Source of the DNA: Dastarcus helophoroides
Taxonomy: Eukaryota > Arthropoda > Insecta > Coleoptera > Bothrideridae
Assembly: GCA_028583605.1 (NCBI GenBank)
Contig: CM053328.1
Location: 7,464,836-7,528,835 of the forward strand
Length of the DNA stretch: 64,000 nucleotides
Direction: 5' to 3'
The notes beneath the pieces were generated by a model. It was not told the DNA's origin. It saw nothing but the letters and a program-made list of their open reading frames with translations, and searched no databases. The position numbers were made by a program, and so were the translations under genes. This document shows, piece after piece, positions 23,901 to 34,871 of the stretch. Position 1 is the first letter of the stretch. Each line of letters opens with the position of its first letter.

Positions 23901-26900
23901 GAGTCAGGATTACCCGAGGTCGCCGCCGTTGGTTCACTACATCAGCTACTCTTCTGAAAGGCTCAACCCCAATCTTTACGTAGAAGGTAGAGTTTTAGAC
24001 GTTCGATTATTCTTCTGTTTTGCGTTAATTTATTAAGATCGTTTTTCCAATGGCGTAGTTAGTAGAAGAACCATGGGCCTACTCTTGCACATATTTTGGG
24101 GCAACATTTTAAATATTTTTGTCTCAATTCAGTAATTGCATGCTTTGATTATTGACGTCACATTTTTAATGGGACTATCTCACTTTAGGGTAGTCTTACG
24201 TCGTTTCTAAGCGTAACAGTGAAACCAAAAATAATATTTTGGGTCGACATTTTAAATATTTTTGTCTCAATTCAGTAATTGATGCTTTGATTATTGACGT
24301 CACATTTTGAATGGAACTATCTCACTTTAGGGTAGTCTTACATCGTTTCTAAGCGTAACAGTGACACCAAAATGTTTTTTTTCTTCTTTAATTTCCAGAA
24401 AAATTTCAAAATAATCGAAATGTCAAAAATTAGGTTCATTAATTTTATTTAACAATTTTTTTTTAATTCAATTAGTAAGTTAAATTGTCTTAAAAAGTCT
24501 AGATTTTGAATATAAAGTTGAAGTGTTAGAAAAGTAAAAATTTATGAGATTTTGAGAAATTGATTAGTTTATTAATTTTATTTAACAGTTCTGTGATCCG
24601 GTTTGGAAATAATTTATAATTTTATTACTAAAAATTTAAATATTTCCAAACTGGGTTGTAGAAATGTTAAATAAAATTAATAAACATAATGTTTCCGACC
24701 AATAAGAGTCTACCATGAAGAATAAATTTGTTAGCATTAAAACAAAACTTGTTAAGGAATAAATAGTCCTAATTTTGAACTAAAGGTCATTATTTTTGGA
24801 AAAGAGTAAACAATTTCAAGCTTAAATGGGGATATTCTCTGTATTTTTTTTTGCGAATTTTCGTTAATTCCATTCATGCTGAGTGGCATTTTCTCTCAGA
24901 ATTTAAATGGGGAATTTTGAGAAAACAATTTACATTTTTATGTTTTTTTCAATTTATTTAACATTTCTCGGCCCAGTTTGGAAATATTTAAATTTTTTTA
25001 TTTAAAAAAAATTTAAATATTTCCAAACTGGGCCGAAGAAATGTTAAATAAATTGAAAAAAACATAATATTTCCGGTCAATAAGGGTCTACCATGAAGAA
25101 TTACATTTTTATATCAGAATTTGAAAAAAAACTGAACATTTCAGATTTAAACTAGGAATACTGTGGAAAAAACGAAAGTCTTGAGGAAAATTTGAGATTC
25201 ATAAAAAGTAATCTTGTTTAAACTCATAATATTAGTAAAATATTTGACATTTCGAATTTAAAAATCCTAATATTTACAAAAAGTAAGGAATATGTGCTTT
25301 AAACTAGAAATTTTAAGAAAAAAAAAGACTCGACAATAGTCTACATTTTCAGTGTCAGTAATTTTAGGAAAAGTAGAACACATCTACACATAGAATGTTA
25401 AGAAAAAAGTCGAAATTTCGAGAAAAGATTTTAAATTTATAGACAAAAATTGTTTCAATGTTCAATTGACCGTCAAAATTAAAAAAAAAACTAAACATTT
25501 CAGAATTAAACTTAAAAAGTTTTTAAAAAAGGCAGAGTTTGGGGAAAGTTTGAATTTTATTAAAAATAGTCCTTTAAATTCAAAATTTATAGAAAACTCA
25601 TTCCCAATTTTTACAAAAAGTATATTTTAACTGGAAATTTTGAGTAAAAGAGTTGAGAATTAAAGCAAAAACTCAGCATTTAGATTTTTCTTAATTTTCA
25701 ATTTCAGTTAGAAATTGTAGAAAAACTTGAACAGGGGTAAACCCAGGCTATTTAGGAAAAAAGTCTAAATTTGAAAAAAGACGCAATATTTCTAGAAAAA
25801 AATTGTCCTTACCTTCAGTTATAAGACAAAATTTAGGAAAAATTGAACATCTCAGTTTTAAACCGAAAATGTTGATAAAAAATGCAAAATTTTAAGGAAA
25901 ATTTGAAATTGATAAAAAGAGTTGTTTAAACTCAAAATTTCAAGAAAATAGAATTTCCAGTTTAAGGTTGTTTGGGATCACTATAAGGTCTTGATAGATC
26001 CGAACAATAAAACGCGTTTTTATGAAAACTCAACGACGTTTATTAACTGAAGTGACATCGCCTGAGATTTGGGATGCAATTCCTTCGTACAAAACTACAT
26101 GAAACACCAAATTTTACTCCCACATGTGCTCTATTGTAAGAATAGGGTCGCTGGTCAGTGCTTCCGGTGGTCAAGGGGCGATTTGACTAATTCTTAGACT
26201 AAAAACTTACAATAGCTAACAAAAGTAAAAGAAAAAAACGGTGCACTTCAAACTGAAAAATTTGAGAAAAAGTGAGTCAGAATTTAAAAAAAAATCATAT
26301 TTTTAGAGCAAATGAAGTTCTAAGTTTAAAATCGAAACTAAGAAAGAATAATAACAATATAAAATATTGGTAGAACGGACTAGTCCTTGGTTATCTTCAA
26401 AAATTGAAATAAAAATCTTGTCCCCTGAAGCCAAGAAATATTGAAAAACACAACAAAGGTTGCTCTAACGCGTTTCGACACCCAGTTCAGGGGACAAGAT
26501 TTGTATTTCAATTTAAAATAAATATCTAATGCTACTAAAAAAAGAAGGAAAAACTTCTCCTCCTTCCAAAACACCACATCAAAGTTGATTTGAGCTTAAA
26601 TGACAAATGAAAATATTTTCGTAGGCAAAGTTTGTGTCTCTCTCCTGGGTACTTGGATGGGGCGAGGCACGGAAGTCTGGGGGCCCAACAGCACCCTGCT
26701 ACAGCTGATAGTGTCCATCCAAGGCCTCATTCTCGTCTCAGAACCGTATTACAACGAAGCTGGTTATGAAAAACAAACGGACACGCAACAAGGTTATGAA
26801 AACTCACGCACATATAACGAACTCGTCATCCTCAAGCTGGTACAATCCATGACGGAAATGATGCTGTCGCCCCCCGAGGTATTCAAACAGGAAGTCCTGA

Positions 26901-27097
26901 CTCATTTCGGCCTCAATGGGAAAAACCTCTGTCAGCGCCTTCAAAGGTATTGCAGCGATTCCGACCCGTTGAAACCCGATTTCCCTCTACTGCCAGTTAG
27001 TAAAGGTCTAAAATTGTCCCTTTCGGCCTCGTTGGGCTCTTTTCAGGACGTACTGAAGAAAGTCCTCAACGATAACGTCAATAAAAATGACCAATAG
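18000..27097 (+). CDS. UBE2O: UBE2O, E2/E3 hybrid ubiquitin-conjugating enzyme (12 exons)
   Basis: UBE2O combines E2 and E3 activity and ubiquitinates unassembled or mislocalised client proteins. Exons: 18000-18431, 18482-18625, 18714-18898, 18950-19120, 20650-20872, 20927-21136, 21189-21365, 21752-22033, 22083-22178, 22231-22432, 23375-23986, 26625-27097. Every junction is GT-AG and keeps phase, giving about 1068 residues (human about 1290). Exons 1-4 and 5-8 encode the two conserved substrate-binding regions, with VLW and VWQDGTEE repeats. Exon 5 carries an acidic linker, exons 8-10 coiled coils and exons 11-12 the UBC fold. The start is the ATG of MSNTDGV; the frame is open 171 nt further upstream into sequence with satellite character, so that ATG was not used. 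Introns 4, 10 and 11 are enlarged by repeats; the rest are 49-386 bp. Confidence 0.93.
20053..20190. mobile_element. Foldback repeat 'GGACTGGTCC' family, copy c
   Basis: One arm (GACTGGACTGGTACTTGACT, GAAATACAAATCTTGTCCCC) and the central hammerhead-like part are present. The second arm is missing, and the element ends in GAGAGATACAGAATCTCTC against the pyrimidine tract. It sits in UBE2O intron 4, with its ribozyme-like strand antisense to UBE2O. Confidence 0.7.
20145..20190 (-). ncRNA. Hammerhead-ribozyme-like core in the foldback repeat
   Basis: On the minus strand the order is: CTCT, then CTGAAGA (fits CUGANGA), a stem-II region ending GGCTTGGCTATC, GAAA, ACG/CGT (palindromic, loop-less stem III), then a GUU cleavage triplet followed by AGAG, which pairs with the CTCT. 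Copy a (2212-2255) has a perfect GATAGC-TTG-GCTATC stem II. Deviations: one extra U between CUGAAGA and stem II, and decayed pairing in stem II of this copy and stem I of copy a. Type I hammerheads with minimal stem III are known from Penelope-like elements and retrozymes. Activity is unproven. Confidence 0.35.
23375..23986 (+). CDS. UBE2O: UBE2O exon 11: UBC domain, N-terminal half
   Basis: This exon starts by completing a Glu codon split after exon 10 (phase 1) and ends in a Gly codon. It encodes a low-complexity Ser/Pro linker and then, from about protein residue 828, the E2 fold. RFLKAVQKEYKLLKESLPPG corresponds to helix 1 and the following loop. Then come beta strands with PYEDGLFLFDIQL and PPLVHYIS, and RLNPNLYVEG just before the active-site segment in the next exon. 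The order and motifs match UBE2O rather than generic E2s. Confidence 0.92.
24090..24375. repeat. Tandem duplication, about 135 bp, in UBE2O intron 11
   Basis: Two nearly identical successive copies contain TTTTGTCTCAATTCAGTAAT, TGATTATTGACGTCACATTT, CTATCTCACTTTAGGG and TCGTTTCTAAGCGTAACAGTG. They are preceded at 24052 by a GGCGTAGTTAG transposon-end fragment. Recent local duplication. Confidence 0.8.
24573..24690. repeat. Hairpin element, copy 1 (UBE2O intron 11)
   Basis: An imperfect palindrome, with arms containing TTAATTTTATTTAACAGTTC / AATGTTAAATAAAATTAA and GGTTTGGAAAT / ATTTCCAAACTGG. It is followed by CATAATGTTTCCGACCAATA and GTCTACCATGAAGAAT. A younger, nearly perfect copy lies at 24942-25061 with the same downstream tag. 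Confidence 0.7.
24942..25061. repeat. Hairpin element, copy 2 (near-perfect 50-bp arms)
   Basis: The left arm TTTCAATTTATTTAACATTT then CTCGGCCCAGTTTGGAAAT pairs with the right arm through an AT-only loop. It is followed by CATAATATTTCCGGTCAATA and GGTCTACCATGAAGAAT, as in copy 1. The tag GGTCTACCATGACGAAT also occurs at 56279 inside hAT element 3, so the tag belongs to the repeat rather than to the intron. Confidence 0.75.
26369..26515. mobile_element. Foldback repeat 'GGACTGGTCC' family, copy d
   Basis: It starts at TAGAACGGACTAGTCCTTGG, and both arms are present (AAAATCTTGTCCCCTGAAG and TTCAGGGGACAAGATTTG). The ribozyme-like half-site GAAACGCGTTAGAGC is retained on the minus strand, but the CUGANGA half is deleted. 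It lies 110 bp before the last UBE2O exon. Confidence 0.75.
26625..27097 (+). CDS. UBE2O: UBE2O exon 12: UBC active site and C-terminus
   Basis: The exon opens with GKVCVSLLGTW, the UBE2O active-site motif; the Cys is about residue 915 of the predicted protein. STLLQLIVSIQGLILVSEPY follows, a hallmark of the UBE2O/BIRC6 type of E2. The C-terminus contains HFGLNGKNLC and ends with a TAG at 27095. The 2.6 kb intron before it is filled with repeats. A canonical AATAAA lies 170 bp downstream. Confidence 0.95.
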
Positions 27098-27267
27098 TTA
27101 AATTGTTACATTGTTGACTTTTGAAAGCAATCTATTTCTTCTTAGTGATTTATTTACTCACTTTTGTTCCCGTTTTTGTACATTAACTTTGATAAATTAT
27201 AGAAATTAAATACTTTCGCCTTTAATTCCTTTCACTCTAAGGCTTATTTGCTTCTTGCTGAAGTCGT

Positions 27268-27273
27268 AATAAA
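27268..27273 (+). promoter_or_regulatory. UBE2O: Polyadenylation signal of UBE2O
   Basis: AATAAA lies 171 bp after the UBE2O stop codon, in a T-rich context, and is the first canonical signal in the 3' region. Confidence 0.6.
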
Positions 27274-28860
27274 ATGAAGCGCATCAAAACATTTGTAAAA
27301 AAATATTTTTCTTATTCAGTGCGAGTTCAAAATAACACAAAGTTAAAGTGATGACATGTTGGTCGATATTTTTTTACAAGCTTCGATTTGCATTATTTTG
27401 TTTTTTATGTATCACTTTAATTTTGTAAAATTACGCCAAAGTAATCTCGAAATGATGGATGGTAAGGTTCAATTTGTGATAATATGTGATTTTTATAAAA
27501 TATCTAGTCTGTATTACATTCACAATACTTTTCCCATGATATTTAACTATCATTGCTCACTTTTTATAATGTTCCAAGCTGATATTTTTAATTTTTTGTT
27601 AATAGATATTTTGTTAAAGTGTTATTACCAATTATGTTCACCAAATCTGTAGTATTATTAAGATCTGTGATACTGTTTCCTCGAATGGTTTATTTCCCAC
27701 TGAAAATATATTTATTTTTTATTTTACAACTGTTGAATTAGGGTTTGCTTTTTTGCTTTGTTCAAGCTTTGAAATGGTTACAGTAAAATATATTTCAGAG
27801 AATGTGTTTTATTCCAACGTCGGGCAAGTCAATCAAACTATCAGTTTGCTGAGAAAGAGCTGTCTTTTATAAACTGGACAGCTAATTAGGAAAGAAACAA
27901 TAAATAATTTGTTTTTAGGTTTCAAGCTCAAATCGCTCCAAATGGTAAATTAGCTTTTGTTTCCAATTATAATGCATTCACAAAATATTATTACTTTTTT
28001 GTGTTATTAAATAGAGACGACTTTATTAACTTAAAATTGTAACTCAAAATTCTGAAAAAGCTTATTAAAAAAAAACAAATTTCTGACTTAATTCTCAAAA
28101 TATCGACTAATGTTGAAATTTCTTTAAATTTTGGGTTTTTTGTTCCAAAATTTCGACTTCCCTGCCTTGACTTAGAACCTATAAATATAAAGTCTTGAAT
28201 GTAAAAATTTCAAGCTTAAAATACGAATTTTGAGGAAAAAAAGTGAAATCTGAAGTAAAACTAAAAATTTATGAAAATCGTATTCGCTTTTGAACGCCAA
28301 ATCTAATGAGATGAAATTTCTTTAAATTTTGGGTTTTTTGTTTCAAAATTTCGACTTGCCTGCCTTCCTTGACTTTGGACCTTTACGGTCTTGAAAGTAA
28401 AAATTTCAAGCTTAATATACGAATTTTGAGGAAAAAAACTTAATCGAACAACCCAGAATTTATTAAAAAATTCTAGTACAACTCGAATTTCAAGAAAAAA
28501 ATCGAAAGTCAAAATTTTAAAAAAAAATCGAAATTCCTAATTTAAAAGCTAAATTTAACGAAATAATTTCATATTCGTAACCGAGATATTCGCAATATAT
28601 CCAGATCCGAAATGTCATGTCCCTAACAACCCTAGACGAAACTTTGAAATTAATCCGTGGTTGGGCGCGCACTTATACTTATTATTTTATATTTCAATAA
28701 TTGGTTTGCCAATAAGGCTCAGTTAGCTGAGTATTTTAACATCACACGTGATCCTGATTAATTATATGCCCATTTTTGTGAGTTATAGCTATTTGCATTA
28801 TGATACCGCGCCCTCCCACGCATGGTAAATTGTTTAGTCAGTATGGGTACTGATACATAT
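27274..28860. repeat. Intergenic; about 200-bp tandem duplication at 28115-28450
   Basis: No gene seen. From 28115 and again from 28315 the same segment appears: GAAATTTCTTTAAATTTTGG, CAAAATTTCGACTT, CTGCCTT, TCAAGCTTAA, ACGAATTTTGAGGAAAAAA. It is embedded in weak TTTCGA-type repeat. The 98-codon open stretch at 27356-27652 is composition-driven and not supported. Confidence 0.5.
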
Positions 28861-29109
28861 AATTAAGTACAACCTATTTGAAAATAGCTTTTAAAAATTT
28901 GCTTTATTGAGCACAACACTTACATTTGGTTGAGCTCGCATAAAGGGTGAGCTCTCTAGTTATGACCAAAATTAAGCTACGAACTATGAATATATTACGT
29001 TAAATAGAAACTCCATCAGGTTCTAGTCTAAACAAAACATAAAAAGGCGATAAGGTCTTAAAACTATGATGTCATTCCTCTTAACTTCGGGAATACTTCG
29101 AATATAATT
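28861..29109 (-). repeat. 3' LTR of the gypsy-type element
   Basis: About 249 bp, bounded by AATTA...TAATT short inverted ends. It shares with the right LTR the blocks GTACAA, GCTTTATTGAGCACAACAC, GAGCTCGCATAAAGGGTGAG and AAGGCGATAAGGTC. Divergence is modest, with a few substitutions and small indels. Confidence 0.88.
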
Positions 29110-29121
29110 TCTCCCCCTTTA
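29110..29121 (-). other. Polypurine tract of the LTR element
   Basis: Minus strand AAAGGGGGAGA lies directly before the 3' LTR, overlapping the env stop region. It is the expected priming site for plus-strand DNA synthesis. Confidence 0.75.
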
Positions 29122-30775
29122 GGCCAAGGCGTCCACGACTTGAATTTTCTCAGTTGCTTGATTTGCAATTTTCTTTTCTTGCAATGGCATACCTGATCCT
29201 TCTGGATTATTTTCGGTTTTAATTTTTTTGCCGATGAGTATTATTAGTCTTTTTCTAAATAGGTAAAACGTTGCACAAGTTGATAAAGTCAATAGTACAA
29301 ATATAGCAATAGTGGAAATGTGCATTGCATGTACCACAGGATGCAGGTGAATCTCATTATTTAAAGTTTTAGTTTCTTTTAATTTGGCCAAGTTGTCGAT
29401 GTGTTCTTGTTCCAAGTTCACGGATTTCGTTGCTGGATAATTGTAGTATAAGATTCCTGGCATTTGATAACTAAAGTTACTAAAGATATTTTCGAAACGA
29501 AAGTCACCAATTATGACCTTACAATTATTTACAGATGAAATTAACAAGTTATTTGAAATTGATATACGTCGTAGTGCATCTTTATATTCTTCTATTACTT
29601 TAACAATATTTTTACTAGAGAACAAAATTTTCTTACTTGCTAATTGATACACCAGTTTATAATCATTAATAACTTGAACGAATTCACAGTTGATAACATT
29701 AAAAAGTGTACATTTGTGAGAGTTTAGTTCGTTTGTATAAAGCCCTTAATTTTCTATTTCGAAGCACTGATTATTGGTCCACAATTCACTATTGATTCCA
29801 ACTAAGTAATATTTCGCAGGTGGATGCCGAATTTTGTCTTCATGATTAGGTATTGGATAAATTCGTTGGTAGTTGTAAGGATCAGATTTTAAGATAGGAA
29901 TATATAGCACACACGTTATTATATCTCCTGTAGATATAATTTTAAATTTGGAAAACTCTATTGTTTTGAATAAGTGCAATTTGTCTAATTCAAATAATTC
30001 ATTACTTTTATAAATTAATTTTAAGTGATTGATAATATCGGTTAACTCTTTGCTTGAAATGATTTCTAAATTTGTTATATCGTTTAAGGCTAATGTTATA
30101 GTTCGCTGAATAATTTGGAAACCGTCTAATATTTTTTCTGAAGAGTAAATATTTTGTTGAATTAACAAGTGAAAATGTAACGCATCATCCAATTCTGACA
30201 GAGACTTGAGAGAAGTATTTATGTATTTATGCATAACGATCAGTGATATGATTTGCAAAAGATGATTATTTGTCCATCTGTTTAATTATCTTATCTTGGT
30301 TTTGAAACAGTGCATCTAAATTTTTATTAAATTCTTGTAGGTCATTTTGATCAAGATTTCCGGTGATATAGCGAATAGCTGAGCCTCAACCATGTATTAA
30401 GGCACGTCTGGATCTGTGGTGAAATTTTGTCAATTCGTTCTCAATTTTAATACAATTTTCTTTTAAAACATTAATCAAAAGATCGGAATATTCGTTTATA
30501 TTATTTAATTCTAAAGTATACGCGTTAACAATTAAACTTCTATAACTAGACCCCATTTTACTAATGTTAAAGTAAAAATAAAACCTATGATAATGATCTG
30601 GCAACTTTGCTGTTCCTAAATCTTTAATAAAATATCCATTTGTATTAATCTTTTCTACTCGAAGGCCCAGGCTGAGGCTCGTTGCCATCAGGATTATCCT
30701 GTAAAGAAAAGTTTTTTCTAAGTCTTTTAATGTTTCTCGTATGGGCATTAGCTGGAAGTTTAGATTTTTTTCCAA
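29119..30775 (-). pseudogene. Envelope (F-type fusion protein-like) pseudogene of the errantivirus-like element
   Basis: The third ORF of the element lies downstream of integrase and its start overlaps the end of pol (30645-30775). Visible features are a hydrophobic N-terminal segment (signal-peptide-like), a basic furin-type RSRR site near 30410 followed by the expected start of a fusion segment, and a C-terminal transmembrane stretch (about 29240-29330) with a short charged tail. This layout is that of insect errantivirus Env proteins, which are related to baculovirus F proteins. The frame is broken by stops near 30385 and 29743 and further changes around 30260, so no full-length product can be made from this copy. 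Confidence 0.75.
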
Positions 30776-33434
30776 CTCCTTTAATTTTATTTCTATGTAA
30801 AGAGGTTACATTTACTTTTTCGTAACAGGGGTCACATTTTCTAATTTTAGGTTTTTTGAAATAAACTGTGGGTTCGATTATTTCTACAGATGTATCTTTA
30901 TTTTTATTTATTTTATCTAAATTATTAGTTCTTTTAGCTAATTGTTTTTGGTATATTTCTTGATAAAATGGCATTAATTCATTTTTTCTTTTATCATTAT
31001 ATGATTCTTAAATAGTTTTGCTGAGGTCTAGTTCATGGGCATTTAAATTTTCGTAGGGTCCGTATAATAAGCTAAAAGGTGTAAAACCAATTGTCGAATG
31101 AACGGATTAATTGTATATTAAAATTGCAGTTATCATTAAGTTTCTGGGTGTTTGTTTAGGATCTTGGGATTTTCCTATGCGAATTTTCTCTATAAGTGTA
31201 TAATGCAATCTTTCGACTGGCGAATTTGAATTTGGATTATAATTAGTAGTAAAATGTAATTAAATTTTGAATAAGTCGCAGAATTCTTGAAATACATTAT
31301 TTTTAAATTCTTTTCCTTCGTCGCAAACAATTTTTCTTGGATAATTGTGGTGGGCGCAAAAATGTCTAAATTTATTTAATACTGTTAAACCGGATAAATC
31401 TTCGACATGATAGGCTTGAGCGTATTTGGAAAATAAATCGATAATAGTGAGAAATTTTGAAGCATCGAAACTGGAAGTGTCTAAATGAATTATATCAAAA
31501 GAGTTCTTGGATAATAATGGAATGTTAAATGGTATTTTATAAGGATTTCTTTCGTATTTGTTAGCTAAACAGATTTCACATTGATTAATAAGTTTATTAA
31601 TTTTTTGTTTCATATTTGGCCAATAATATTTATTTGATTATAGGTTTCTATTACACCATTATGGGATTTTTCGTGATATTCTTTTATTACTTCGTTTTGT
31701 CTATCAGGTTTTTCAATGTCTTTACACAACATATTACATTTAATTATTTTTACTGTATTGTCAAATATTTTTGAACAAATGTTTCTAAACGTGTTTTCTA
31801 TTTCTTTATCGTGAAAATAAATTCCATATAATTGTTTTGGGTTAATAATTTGTTTAAGAGATTTATTTATATTTCCTTGTTCTTGTCCACTACGTAAAAG
31901 TACTAAATAGTGATGTTTTGTAAAAGGTCTTGAATATGATATTTTATGTTGATCGGCTAATTTCATTTCTATTCTATAGGTAAATTGATTTAAAGGTCGA
32001 TCTGAAATTGATAATCCAAATATTGGATTTTCTGCAGCTGAATGACAAATATTGTCTGTATTATTTTCTGGTATATTGTCAATAAAAAGGGGATCCGTGT
32101 TATTTAATATTTCGTCGGCGTCTTCAGGTGAAATATTCTCGTCATCGTTGATTTGTGGTAATATAGAGAGAAGATCTAAATCGTCGTCATTTATTGTTTC
32201 TATTTCTTTAATATTTATTTCTATTCGTGAAAGTGCGTCTGCTACAGTGTTTTCTTTACCTTTTTATATTAAATAATATAGTTAAATTCTTCTAATCGAA
32301 GTCTCCATTTGGTGAGACGGGAATTGGGGTCTTTTAAGGAAAATAACCAAACTAAAGGTTTATGATCTGTTTCTATTATAAATTGTCTGCCACGTATAAG
32401 TAAGGGAGAAAATAGTTTAGTTGTTTCTACAACAGCTAAGAGTTCTCTTTCTAATTTCTTTCTGCGGAATTAAGAGTACGTGAATAAAATGCTATCGGGC
32501 GATTATTTTGTGATAAAACTCTTCCCAATGCTATGTTACTCGCATCAAGTTGTTAGATTAAATGTTTTGCTAAAATCTGGATACGCTAATATGGGTGCGT
32601 TCGTTACAAGTTCTTTACATTTATTAAATGCTTCTAAATAATCGAGATCTGAAGCGTCTATTTTTACTCCTTTTCTAAGACATTTCGTAAAAGGTGATAC
32701 TATTTTTGCAAAATTTTTAATGAATCTGCGGTAATAACCAATAATACCTAAAAATGCTTTTATTTCCTTTGTGGTTTTGGATAACGGGTATTCTTGAACT
32801 GCTTTTATCTTAGAGAGATTAGGTTTTATTCCTTCAGAGGTTATAATGTGTCGTAAAAATGCTACTTCTTTACAAAGAAATTCAGATTTATCTAATAGGA
32901 TTTTTAAATTAAATTCGCGGATTTTCTTAAATATTAATCGAAGATGAGTTAAATGTTCTTGCAAAGATTTGAAAAAAATTACTACATCGTCCATGTAAAC
33001 AAAACAAAATTTGTATAAGAATTCTTTTAAAATATTGTCCATGACTCGTTGAAAGGTTGACGGGGCATTTTTGAGACCAAAGGGCATTCTGACATATTTG
33101 TAATGTCCCTTGTTTACTGAAAATGCTGTTTTTTCGATACTCTCCGGTGCCATTTCAATTTGATGATACCCTTGAGCAAGATCTAAAGTGGTAAAATAAT
33201 TACATTTGCCTAAATTGTCTAAAATTTTTTCAATTCGTGGAAGTGGATATTTATCTTCTATTGTTTTTTCATTTAATTTTCTGTAACCGATAACCAAACG
33301 CCATTTCTTTTTGCCGGATGCGTCAGGCTTTTTGTGGACTATCTAAACGGGATCACTATAAGGTGAAATTGAAGGACGGATAATTTTATTATCGAGTAAT
33401 TTCTGAATTTGATTTTGAATCTCTTGTTTTAAAT
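30645..33434 (-). pseudogene. pol: reverse transcriptase, RNase H and integrase (decayed)
   Basis: Minus-strand order: RT 33297-32545, with YFTTLDLAQGYHQI, MPFGLKNAPSTFQ and the catalytic YMDD; RNase H about 32560-32250, with TDHKPLVWL and ADALSR; integrase 31966-30980, with a zinc-type H/CC region ending CEICLANKYER, then HLDTSS and the E-containing SPVERLH region. A C-terminal basic tail runs to 30645. Premature stops interrupt it (for example near 33343, 32270, 31610 and 31260). Family: gypsy/17.6-like Metaviridae. The 5' part of pol continues at 35879-36740, beyond the hAT insertion. Confidence 0.88.
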
Positions 33435-33601
33435 CAGGGCTGTCCAAGAATAAATTTCATGTTACTAAATTATTATTAATAATATCAAAATTATTTTACT
33501 ATGTGAAAATTTAAATCTAATTTGAATTTAAAGTAGGCACTATTTAGTTGCGTAACTTCACTTAACCTGGCTGAATACAGCAGCAATCCGTTTAACGTCT
33601 G

Positions 33602-34352
33602 ATGATGGTTGACTCAACGTTGGAGCCACATATCATATTTGTGGTTTGTTGTTGTTTAACTATAGTTGATAAACATTTTATTTATTCACTTGCTTTCCTA
33701 ACGGACATTACAAATTATTTAAATATTTTGAATAAATCCTTGCAAGTGCAAGATAAAAATGTGTGTTGCCTTTATAAATATGTTACTGGATTTAGAAACA
33801 AATTAAAATTGTTAAGGTTTAATTTGGAGCAAAATAATTTATTTCGTTTGAATCTTGCAAAGAATAGAAATGAAAGAATGTAATATAGAGGCGAATTTCA
33901 AAATATTTCTACCAAAATTGGATATGCTAATTACAGATTTCAATGAATGATTTTCTCAATTTGATGATCTTAAACCGTCTCTTGATTTATTTTGTGATCC
34001 AATTAATATTGATATCAACTCCGTTGATCTTAAATATCAAATAGAATTATGCGACCTGCAGGCTGACCCTTTTTTTACATCTCGTGAAATAACTGGAATA
34101 GAAATATTCAAATTTTTACATAAAGAGAAATATCCAAAATTAAGAGATTTTGGACTTCAAATTGTATTAATGTTCGGAAGTACATATATCTGCGAGCGTG
34201 AATACTCCGATATGAAATGTATAAAGTCAAAATATAGAAACAGTTTAAAAGATTCCACTCCTGAAGATATAATTAGACTTTCCACAACAAATATTGATGT
34301 GGACATAATAGATATTGTTGCTAAACAATTACGGCCACAATGTTCTCATTAA
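33602..34352 (+). pseudogene. hAT transposase, C-terminal half (decayed)
   Basis: The plus strand contains NILNKSLQVQDKN and RNKLKLLRFNLEQNN. After a gap with stops, MFGSTYICEREYSDMKCIKS then RNSLKDST follows near the end: the hAT C-terminal dimerisation region of the ZBED/GTF2IRD2-like (Buster) group, where SGSTYLCE..FS.MK..KS is typical. Several stops and frameshifts occur between 33620 and 34170. The N-terminal zinc finger is not recognisable. Confidence 0.75.
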
Positions 34353-34402
34353 TATATTACAAATATTTGAAAGTTTTCTTTTTAGTATAAATAATAGTTA
34401 TT

Positions 34403-34668
34403 TATGATACAAGTGTTAAAAGTGACATTTTATTTTGTGAGTGGGGAGTATTGCGGAACGAGCGTAGCGAGTGGAGCAACCCCACGAACAAAATAAAATC
34501 ACTTTTAACAAGTGTATCATACAATTTTTTTTTTGTAAAACTGTTATTAAAAGTGACATTTTTAGTTCATTGATAAGTGAACTAAAAATTGACTTTTATA
34601 ATGACACGTGACAAAAACACTTTAAACGCTAGTGCGAAAAAGTTTTTTCGCACTAGTGTTAAAAGTAA
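34403..34668. repeat. Cluster of three hairpins inside hAT element 4
   Basis: Hairpin 1 (34403-34522): arms ATGATACAAGTGTTAAAAGT and ACTTTTAACAAGTGTATCAT, with a GC-richer loop containing GAACGAGCGTAGCGAGTGG. Hairpin 2 (34550-34598): arms with AAGTGACATTTTTAGTTCA. Hairpin 3 (34615-34668): arms AACGCTAGTGCGAAAAA / TTTTTCGCACTAGTGTT. All three share AAAGTG-like ends, suggesting variants of one foldback unit. Confidence 0.75.
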
Positions 34669-34674
34669 ATATAG

Positions 34675-34871
34675 CAGTGTTTCCCAAACTTTTTTTGCCC
34701 TAACCCGGTTGTTTTTAATATTTTCCCTTCGCCACCCACTAAAAGATGTTTTAATTATATCTTAATGCTGGAAAGAACTAATCATTTGTGAGTATAAAGA
34801 CAATTCTGCAGCCTGGAATTTTATTTTTGTGGTCCGCTGGCGGGTTGTGACCCACTGTTTAGGAAACACTG
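34675..34871. mobile_element. hAT-type MITE (197 bp)
   Basis: Termini CAGTGTTTCCCAAAC and GTTTAGGAAACACTG are inverted with one mismatch. Flanking 8-bp sequences AAATATAG (left) and ATATATAG (right) differ at one base. CAGTGTTTCCCAAA is a classic Buster-type hAT terminus. Non-coding. It is a third-level insertion: MITE in hAT in gypsy. Confidence 0.8.

Noticed and set aside
25968..26212. Possible solo LTR (TGTTTGG ... ACTTACA) in UBE2O intron 11
   Set aside because: It has TG/CA-like ends, but the flanking 5 bp do not match and there is no internal copy here to compare with.
27356..27652. 98-codon ORF downstream of UBE2O
   Set aside because: It is hydrophobic, low-complexity translation of AT-rich 3' flank, after the polyadenylation signal, with no recognisable domain or splice partner.
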